Source: Candidatus Cloacimonadota bacterium
Lineage (GTDB): Bacteria > Cloacimonadota > Cloacimonadia > Cloacimonadales > Cloacimonadaceae
Direction of reading: 5' to 3'
Length of the DNA stretch: 10,721 nt
NCBI GenBank assembly: GCA_023230245.1
Contig: JALNXT010000023.1
Coordinates: 1-10,721, forward strand
A program made the position numbers and the translations under genes. How positions within the stretch are numbered: position 1 is the first letter of the stretch; each line of letters begins with the position of its first letter. Below, in pieces: positions 1 through 6,254 of this stretch. The notes beneath the pieces are model-generated. The model saw only the letters and a list, made by a program, of their open reading frames with translations. It was not told where the DNA came from and ran no database searches.

Positions 1-70
1 GGGTAAAAGAAACGGTAAAGATCCTGAACGATTATAGATGGTGATTCTGCAAAAAATATCAAAAAAACAG

Positions 71-126
71 TGCTGCGAGAGGGATCCGAACCCCCGACCT
101 CGGGATTATGAGTCCCGCGCCCTAAC
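71..126 (-). repeat. tRNA(CAU) 3' fragment, attL-like direct repeat
   Basis: This 56-bp stretch is identical to 10596-10651 inside the intact tRNA gene. On the minus strand it carries part of the D arm, the anticodon arm with CAT, the variable region, the T arm and the 3' acceptor strand to the discriminator base. Identity stops after 126, where the 5' part of the tRNA would begin, and just before 71, at the mature 3' end. There is no 5' acceptor strand and no promoter, so it cannot make a tRNA. The most economical reading is the attachment-site copy left by integration into the tRNA 3' end. A tRNA pseudogene from partial duplication is the alternative. Confidence 0.8.
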
Positions 127-580
127 AGACTCCGATTCGGAAAAGAGTCCAAAATCTGACGAATCAGAAAATTTTGGGGGGCACGCGGAAATTAACAAAA
201 GCCATTAAATCAAATGATTCTGTAAATGTTGAGAACTTTGATTTAACAGCATCGTTTCACCCCTCGACCACGTCCCTACACAGCGCACGATCGGCTCCGC
301 TTAGCCGGGACTGCGGAACGAAAAATGCGGGAAGACCCGCGTTGAGGATGTTGCTCACTATTATCCTTACGTTCTGGTCCGCTTCATCGGATGAGTACCT
401 ACCTAGAATCGGACGTCGTCTGGAAATATGCGATTCAAGCGAGGGTCAAAGACCCGTGTCAGAGAGCAAATAAAGATTTGTGGTTCGTGGTTGTTTTTTA
501 TCTCTTATGTATGCACATTGCACAACTCTCAGATGTATCTCTGTTTATCGCGGTCGATCACACACCTCGTAACTCCGAAA
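127..580. other. Gene-free left end of the island
   Basis: I see no convincing gene here on either strand. The open frames lack good ribosome binding sites and look like random readings. The stretch contains an imperfect hairpin at 149-177 (CCAAAATCTGA against TCAGA and TTTTGG with a bulge, loop CGAA), GCGGG-aaga-CCCGC at 327-340 and GGGTC-aaa-GACCC at 443-455. The part around 265-345 is richer in G+C than the AT-rich flanks and folds locally, but I cannot match it to a known RNA. The last part, 529-580, belongs to the 3' flank shared with the other large gene. Confidence 0.5.
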
Positions 581-604
581 TAAAAAAAGTGAGGGGAGAC
601 CCCA
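529..604 (-). repeat. 3' flank repeat, copy 1
   Basis: This segment just after the stop codon of the 1747-residue gene is clearly homologous to 6176-6254 after the stop of the LRR gene. Shared pieces include TTTATCGCGGT, CGTAACTCCGA, an A-run and the bases leading into the stop codon. Together with the homologous C-terminal domains it shows that the duplicated unit extends past the coding region into the 3' flank. Confidence 0.75.
581..604 (-). terminator. Terminator of the 1747-residue surface protein gene
   Basis: Read on the minus strand, the stop codon is followed immediately by GGGG-TCT-CCCC, then TCAC and a run of seven T before ATTTC. A short G/C stem followed by a T-run fits termination in archaea, where the T-run is the main signal. 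The corresponding position after the LRR gene also has a T-run. Confidence 0.6.
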
Positions 605-3600
605 TCAGGCAGTCAGCCCGATAACGGTGCTTTCCGTGTCGACGTATACCCAGTAGCCGTTTCCAAGCGTCATCAGCCGGTCGGGGCTGTATGTGCCGGT
701 TCCGCCGTTGATAATTGCAGGATCATACATCCCGCCTTCCAGATTCCATGGGATCACGGTTTTCCAGGAACTGCCAAGACAGGCAAGAGCATTATCTGCC
801 GTCGTATTCTCACCTGAGGAGAGACCTACGGCGTTCCATCCAGGATAAAGCGTTTTCTCCGGTAGGGAGGTTGACGTTGACGGATAGGTAAGATCGATCG
901 CGGTTTCGGCTGCTGCATAGATCCAGTAGCCGTTCAATGGCTGGATGATATCTTCTTCAGTTATCGAAGTCCATGTTTTGGTCTGGGTGTTGTAGGCAAG
1001 GATGCTTTTCTCACCGGTGTCCACACTGCTGAAAAGCGTGCTGGCGTTGTTATTGGATGCGCTCAGGGTTTTTGGAACAGAGATGAAGTTCCAGCCCCGG
1101 GAGAGAGTGATCGCCGGGGAGACGACGGACGTCACCGTGATATTCTGTCTTGCAGAGTTGCTCCCGGCGGCGTTCGAGACGGTGAGGTTCACGGTGTGGT
1201 TACCCGGGGTTGTGTAGGTGTGGACCGGGTTCTGGACCGTAGTGTTGGTGTCGTCGCCGAAATCCCAAGCCCATGCGGTCGGGTTGCCGGTCGAGGTATC
1301 GGTGAACCCCACGGTGAGCGGAGCTGTGCCGCTGGTGATGTTGGCAGTGAAGGAGGCGACCGGTGCTGGCGGCCCCTCCTGCACCGGTGCTGTGACGGTG
1401 ACGTATCTGGACTTTGTTTCGGTATTGCTCCCACCGCTGTTGCTCGCGGTGAGACTGACGTTATAGGTTCCCGGCACTGTATAGGTGTGGACAGGGTTCT
1501 GCTCGGCCGAGGTTGCACCATCACCGAAGTCCCATGACCACACTGTCGGATCGCAGGTAGAGGCATCGACGAACTGTACCGCGAGCGGGATGGGGGCCGT
1601 GGTAACGTTGGCGGCGAAGCTCGCTCCGATAGGGGGGAGCGTACCGTTGAATTCACCAATCAAGCCGCTAATTAAAAAGTGCTTACTGATTAAGTTTTTT
1701 GACCCGCTCCAGAAACCCGATGCACAGTATATCACTGAATGTGGTCCAACAACGATATCGCGAGGCCATCCATACTTATCAGCTTCTAAAACAATTCCTG
1801 ATACTATCGAGCCAGTTGGGGACAGGATTTTAAAGCCCGACTCACATGCAACATAAATAGTTCCATCATCATCCACATAGATACCGCGTGGATCGTAATT
1901 GATCGGTCCGATTTCTCCAATCAGCTCTCCTTCCAAAGTGTATTTTAATATTTTATTATATCCATTGACATAGACGATATCGTGTGAATCAACAAAGATC
2001 GTTTTCACCGGCCATCTGGTATCATCAGTATCCCATTTTCGCAGAAAATTGAGATCTGAGTCAAATGTGGCCACATAACTATTACTACCAGCAGACATGG
2101 CAACCAGAATGTTTCCACTACTGTCAATGGCAACATCCATCGGTTGCCACAGCGAGTAGACGGTGTCGTTTACCCTCCACGTTCTCAATTGAGTGATATA
2201 CGTCCCATTTGATGAGAATACCTGGAGTCTGGAATTGTGTGTATCGGCTACGTATACCTTCCCATCAGGGCTTACGGCCAGCCCCCAAGGTCCGTTCATG
2301 CTATCTCCCCCAAATTCGCCGGCACCACTGCCGTAACTTCCCCACCTCCGTATGGGTGTCCCATTTGTTGCAAAAACCTGCACCTGGTAATTGCATTCAT
2401 CAAGAACGTATAGAAACCCGTCGGCACCAAACTCTATATCTTTGGGATTGAGTAATTGTATTCCAAGGAATTTTAGAGTAAAGTAGGAATCAGGGCTAGC
2501 GGAACTCCACCCGGTTGTTGCGTTGTATGATGCCACGTTCCACCGGTAATTTCCATTCGCCAAACTGGACGATCGGGTGTATGAAGGCCATCTTAGTTCA
2601 TTGACAGTATTAGTGGAACTGTAGGGTTCCTTGCTGTAGTTGAGGCAATAATAATCTGCGCCCTCAACGGGAGACCAGGTGAAGGTAGGAGTGTCGTCAT
2701 CGATGGTAGACCCGTTCGCCGGAGAGAGAAGCGTGGGTGGACGAAGTGTGGTTGTTTCATTTGGATTACTTGCCCGACCTATCCCCGGAAAGAGATTATT
2801 TATCTCATCTGTCTCATTAATTACGGCGTCACAATCCACCCACGCAATCACTGGATGTGATTCATTATCAGCGGGCCATACCACTGACCATCCGTTTACA
2901 ACAAGAGATTCTTTTGCAGGGATTGAGGACACTTCTTTTGTGCCGATCAGGTTTGTTGTGCCATTGTGGAACCAGAGTCCCACGTTAAAAGGGCCTGTGG
3001 CAACATCGCCGTCATTGATAACCTCGACATTAAAATATGTCTGTTCGCCGCGGCGGATGGCGGTAGGGGTGAAGATTCTCTTTGCTATGAGATCTGTGAG
3101 CCCCGGATCGGGCATGGCGGCAGTTAGATTTATCGTATAATTATCTGTTTCTCCCAGTGTGATATTCACGACCTTCGTCGCATAGCCATATTTGGAGAAC
3201 TGGATCTCCACTTTGTCGCCAAGTATATAGTCCTCTGAATCCATCCCGGAGGAGACAATTCCTGAAGGAAGTGGCTGTGAGAGATCCGCGATTGAGATGT
3301 TGAGTGGCGTCGTGCCTCTGTAAATATACACCTCGGAGGATTCAGCGTCCTGAAGGTCTTCAAAGTCGCCTCCAGATGCAGATAATGATGCTGTATGGGT
3401 ACTTTCTTTTAGTTTAATTGAAACGGAAGTATACGGTTGTGTCGAGTCAAATAATATCTTTTTATCCTCAACTTCGCCGACGATATAATTCACCGGTTCG
3501 CTGAAGTCCGAGTATCCCTCTGAATATCCATATTGTTCATTTTCATCGAAGTGATAACGATATTTTACTGTGTATTCTCCGTCAGGGAGGGCGCTTCCCC

Positions 3601-5848
3601 AGATCTCCGAATCTGTGATCGTTAGCGGTAACGATGAGTATTCTTTAGACTTCTGGGTTTTCCCGTCCGAGAGTACCACTTCGTATTTGTCGGCGATATC
3701 GATGTTTTTCAGGTTAATCACGACGCAGACAGAATCGGAGTCGTATTGTGTACCCGCTTCAGGTGAGAGCACTTCGGGGATGTGAGAATCATCGAATACT
3801 GTAACTCTGATAGGAGTTTTCTCGCATGCCCAAGCACCGGAGTTGTCAACGACGTGTAGGCCATACCAGTATGTACCCGCTACTGAGGAGATAGTTTCAA
3901 TTGTTCCGATTTCGGTGGTAGACTGTACCGACTGGATCAGTTCCCATTTATCATCTGCAATATTGCCATCGTCGTGTTTATCGGCATCGTTTACTCTCCA
4001 GAGTTCAACGCTGGATGCACCTTTTGGAGCTGATATCTTATAGTTAAAAGTAAATGTATCGCCAGTCTTTATGTTTGAGGAAGTGATCGTGAAACTATCG
4101 ACTTTTGGAATATTTTTAATTACGTCTTCCGTTACTGTAGTACCAAGAGTACTGATCGGAAGTGCGTTTTGAGGATATTCTTTTTCTGTATTGTAGTCCC
4201 TGACAAAGATACATTTTAAATCGTGATTTTGGTCACTTTGGTTGTAATATGCCCAGATTTCCGTCCCCGTTTCACCAGATTCGGTCTGCATGTAATAGTA
4301 CGTATTTTGGTTATTGTAGAGACGTTGAGATAACACCTGATAGGTCTCAAAGCAGCCATCGATATTGGTGCTGGTGATCTTCCAGTGCAAATTGCCTATT
4401 TTCCTGACAACATTGTGATAATCGTCCCATTCGCCACATACATTATCTCGTATGTCCTTTAATATGATATTCTGATCTTTTAGCAGGGTTCCGGTACTGT
4501 TGTTGCTTTCTTTTACTGAATCCCAGGTAGTACCAGTAACAGCATACCAGTCACCCTGAGTACTTTCTAAGTTTTTATCTAGAGGAACCCATAAACCCAA
4601 ATTCCCCTCTGCTTCTGTGTGATATCCAAACCAAGTATTTTTAGTAGCGTTCCTCATATCCTCGATAGAATGTAATTCCCCTTCGTTGTGCTTTTTATCG
4701 AGGGTATAATATATTACGCTCAGCGACGATTCCAGGGAGGATTTCCAGTCCAATTTTTCAATTGTACTCCAGTTTTCCCACCCTTTTCCCAGTATTTCTG
4801 CCTTGCCACGATCTACCTGCATGGGGCCGACGCCCGTCGAGAAAACGAATTCTGAAACACTCGTATGTTTGTATGAATCTGAAGTTGCGCTGCTGTGGGC
4901 GGAGTACCCACACTTCCCCCCTTCAGCCCACATGCCAGCAAGAATCATAAGTTTATACTGTTGAGGGGTTATTTCCCAAGATCGATTATAATATTCACAA
5001 TTACCATCATCTGGTAATAGTTGATCAAAATAATCGAGCAGATCTCTATCAATAGTCGCCTTTATTGACGATGTAACTCCCGGAGGTTCCATTCCCCATG
5101 TCTTAAAACTATTACAGTTCGACGCGTCAGGTATATATGGGTCTGAAATGCCCCCGATCGCTCTGAAAATGTATATTGTACCTGGTCGTAAATTCGCAAT
5201 TGGTATCTCAAATACACAATTTCCTTTGACGTTTATTGGTTGAGAGAATTGTTTTCCATTATTTCCATCTATATTATATCTGAACCGGATCTGATAAACC
5301 GTGTTAGGATCGCCTCCTTTTATAGTTCCGGTGAGAATTGCACTGCTTTCGGTAACAAATTCAGCATCGCCTGTTGTTAAGGTCGGTGTTCCTGAGGATT
5401 GGTACATGGGGTTTTCTGTCAATATTTCCTCAAATTCTGATGTTTGTATCTCAACTGCAAGATTACTTTCCAAATCGGCCGGTGTGGGCGCTATTATAAA
5501 TTCCAGTGCTGGTATCTGACTTGCCGATGTACTATGGGTTACTTCTTCCGTAGGCAAAAGAGTTGCTTCTTCTGTTAGAGATTGAGTCAGCGTTGACTCT
5601 TCTGGTGATTCGGCAGCAGAGTAGTTCGATCCTTGTTCACTACCAGAAACATCTATTGAGGTTACATTGTCGTGGATGGCGCTCTCATTCAGTGCCACAC
5701 TCCCGATACTGGCCGCACCGGCAGGTGCAACCAGAAAAAGTAGAGACGCCACGGTGAGAATTACAACTGCGATAATGGTTAAAATGTCTGCACGGCGTCC
5801 ATTTGTATATGCAATCTGTTTTCGAGGATCAGTTGCCGTCAATGTCAT
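605..5848 (-). CDS. Giant multidomain surface protein (lysozyme-like?, PEGA-like, CARDB, NHL, PKD, shared C-terminal domain)
   Basis: This 1747-residue exported protein probably acts at the cell surface in adhesion or binding; its ligand is unknown. Residues 18-46 are positively charged then hydrophobic (signal peptide or N-terminal anchor ending near AGAAS). Residues 50-115 are a Ser/Thr/Glu-rich linker. Next come an Ig-like domain (about 155-250); a region at about 285-480 with a possible lysozyme-like signature (E309 in WAEGG, then GPMQVDRG at 341-348); two beta-sandwich regions (about 580-790); a PEGA-like segment (about 800-910); CARDB (about 915-1020); an Fn3-like domain (about 1035-1125); an NHL propeller of roughly six blades (about 1130-1400); two PKD domains with WDFGD motifs (1407-1487, 1495-1573); and a C-terminal domain (1580-1747) shared with the neighbouring protein. 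Many N-x-S/T sequons suggest glycosylation. The ATG is supported by GGAGGG 8 nt upstream and by the signal sequence beginning just after it. No C-terminal membrane segment or sorting motif is visible. Base composition changes sharply near 1640. Confidence 0.93.
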   Translation of the reverse strand: MTLTATDPRKQIAYTNGRRADILTIIAVVILTVASLLFLVAPAGAASIGSVALNESAIHDNVTSIDVSGSEQGSNYSAAESPEESTLTQSLTEEATLLPTEEVTHSTSASQIPALEFIIAPTPADLESNLAVEIQTSEFEEILTENPMYQSSGTPTLTTGDAEFVTESSAILTGTIKGGDPNTVYQIRFRYNIDGNNGKQFSQPINVKGNCVFEIPIANLRPGTIYIFRAIGGISDPYIPDASNCNSFKTWGMEPPGVTSSIKATIDRDLLDYFDQLLPDDGNCEYYNRSWEITPQQYKLMILAGMWAEGGKCGYSAHSSATSDSYKHTSVSEFVFSTGVGPMQVDRGKAEILGKGWENWSTIEKLDWKSSLESSLSVIYYTLDKKHNEGELHSIEDMRNATKNTWFGYHTEAEGNLGLWVPLDKNLESTQGDWYAVTGTTWDSVKESNNSTGTLLKDQNIILKDIRDNVCGEWDDYHNVVRKIGNLHWKITSTNIDGCFETYQVLSQRLYNNQNTYYYMQTESGETGTEIWAYYNQSDQNHDLKCIFVRDYNTEKEYPQNALPISTLGTTVTEDVIKNIPKVDSFTITSSNIKTGDTFTFNYKISAPKGASSVELWRVNDADKHDDGNIADDKWELIQSVQSTTEIGTIETISSVAGTYWYGLHVVDNSGAWACEKTPIRVTVFDDSHIPEVLSPEAGTQYDSDSVCVVINLKNIDIADKYEVVLSDGKTQKSKEYSSLPLTITDSEIWGSALPDGEYTVKYRYHFDENEQYGYSEGYSDFSEPVNYIVGEVEDKKILFDSTQPYTSVSIKLKESTHTASLSASGGDFEDLQDAESSEVYIYRGTTPLNISIADLSQPLPSGIVSSGMDSEDYILGDKVEIQFSKYGYATKVVNITLGETDNYTINLTAAMPDPGLTDLIAKRIFTPTAIRRGEQTYFNVEVINDGDVATGPFNVGLWFHNGTTNLIGTKEVSSIPAKESLVVNGWSVVWPADNESHPVIAWVDCDAVINETDEINNLFPGIGRASNPNETTTLRPPTLLSPANGSTIDDDTPTFTWSPVEGADYYCLNYSKEPYSSTNTVNELRWPSYTRSSSLANGNYRWNVASYNATTGWSSASPDSYFTLKFLGIQLLNPKDIEFGADGFLYVLDECNYQVQVFATNGTPIRRWGSYGSGAGEFGGDSMNGPWGLAVSPDGKVYVADTHNSRLQVFSSNGTYITQLRTWRVNDTVYSLWQPMDVAIDSSGNILVAMSAGSNSYVATFDSDLNFLRKWDTDDTRWPVKTIFVDSHDIVYVNGYNKILKYTLEGELIGEIGPINYDPRGIYVDDDGTIYVACESGFKILSPTGSIVSGIVLEADKYGWPRDIVVGPHSVIYCASGFWSGSKNLISKHFLISGLIGEFNGTLPPIGASFAANVTTAPIPLAVQFVDASTCDPTVWSWDFGDGATSAEQNPVHTYTVPGTYNVSLTASNSGGSNTETKSRYVTVTAPVQEGPPAPVASFTANITSGTAPLTVGFTDTSTGNPTAWAWDFGDDTNTTVQNPVHTYTTPGNHTVNLTVSNAAGSNSARQNITVTSVVSPAITLSRGWNFISVPKTLSASNNNASTLFSSVDTGEKSILAYNTQTKTWTSITEEDIIQPLNGYWIYAAAETAIDLTYPSTSTSLPEKTLYPGWNAVGLSSGENTTADNALACLGSSWKTVIPWNLEGGMYDPAIINGGTGTYSPDRLMTLGNGYWVYVDTESTVIGLTA

Positions 5849-5856
5849 TTATCTAT

Positions 5857-5862
5857 CCCTCC
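5857..5862 (-). promoter_or_regulatory. Ribosome binding site of the giant surface protein gene
   Basis: GGAGGG on the minus strand lies 8 nt before the ATG at 5848. It supports this ATG over any internal start. Confidence 0.75.
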
Positions 5863-5886
5863 AAATCACTGCCACAATCCCTCAAA

Positions 5887-6003
5887 ATGCCGGATCGGCT
5901 ATCTGACTATGAACATTACTACTCTCCAGACAAAGAAAAAGATTTCCTTTATTTATCACCGGATGAAAGAAACCGTTTAACCTTAACCGGCCTCATGAAA
6001 TGA
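5887..6003 (+). CDS. Doubtful 38-residue hypothetical protein
   Basis: This plus-strand frame encodes a hydrophilic, Asp/Arg/Tyr-rich peptide starting MPDRLSDYEHYY and ending TLTGLMK. Its composition is protein-like, but there is no ribosome binding site before the ATG and no recognisable domain. It lies head-to-head with the giant surface gene, within that gene's upstream region. It may be a leaderless small gene, a remnant of a larger one, or chance. I do not recognise it. Confidence 0.2.
   Translation: MPDRLSDYEHYYSPDKEKDFLYLSPDERNRLTLTGLMK
5948..5957 (-). promoter_or_regulatory. Possible TATA box of the giant surface protein gene
   Basis: On the minus strand this reads GATAAATAAA, preceded by CCGGT. 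It is the best A/T-rich TATA-like element upstream of the gene, about 100 nt before the ATG, and would imply a 5' leader of roughly 70-75 nt. The match is loose and other AT-rich sites cannot be excluded. Confidence 0.3.
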
Positions 6004-6175
6004 CTTTTTGCTCGAAGGGTGTATCCGGAAACCCCGCCAAATCACCTGGCCGGCTCCACTCCACCGCCTCCGCCTGCGCGCGCTGCCTGCCTTCGGGAAA
6101 GCCTGTCCGGGAACGCACTGCTTATCGGTACTGCTTGAAGTCTGCACAACGCCATACACAAAATTGAAGTACATT

Positions 6176-6254
6176 TCAGACGTATCTCAGTTTATCGCGG
6201 TTGAGAACACACCGCGTAACTCCGATAAGAAAAAAGTAAGGAGGGGGGGACCCG
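6176..6254 (-). repeat. 3' flank repeat, copy 2
   Basis: Homologous to 529-604. In this copy CGCGGT and ACCGCG (minus strand) can pair around a 9-nt loop. In the other copy the same stem has a mismatch. The similarity continues into the coding sequence of the shared C-terminal domain. Confidence 0.75.
6226..6254 (-). terminator. Terminator of the LRR surface protein gene
   Basis: On the minus strand the stop codon is followed by a GGG-TCC-CCC-rich stretch, then CTTAC and the T-rich run TTTTTTCTTAT. This corresponds in position and sequence to the terminator at 581-604, and implies that the two large genes are separate transcription units. Confidence 0.55.

Larger units (their letters stand above)
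5863..6225. other. Intergenic region between the two surface protein genes
   Basis: About 360 bp holding the upstream region of the giant gene and the 3' flank of the LRR gene (homologous part 6176-6225). Between them, about 6030-6125 is markedly G+C-rich, with local stems such as GCCTTCGGGAAAGCC. Readings of this piece on the minus strand give Arg-rich junk-like peptides. I see no convincing gene apart from a doubtful 38-codon frame on the plus strand at 5887-6003. Confidence 0.5.

Noticed and set aside
174..473. Plus-strand frame of 99 codons at the left end
   Set aside because: It begins at a non-ATG codon without a ribosome binding site and shows no protein-like features.
1189..1659. Long minus-strand frame of 156 codons within the giant gene
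   Set aside because: It is an out-of-frame reading of the G+C-rich PKD region, rich in Pro/Arg/Ser, on the same strand as the real gene.
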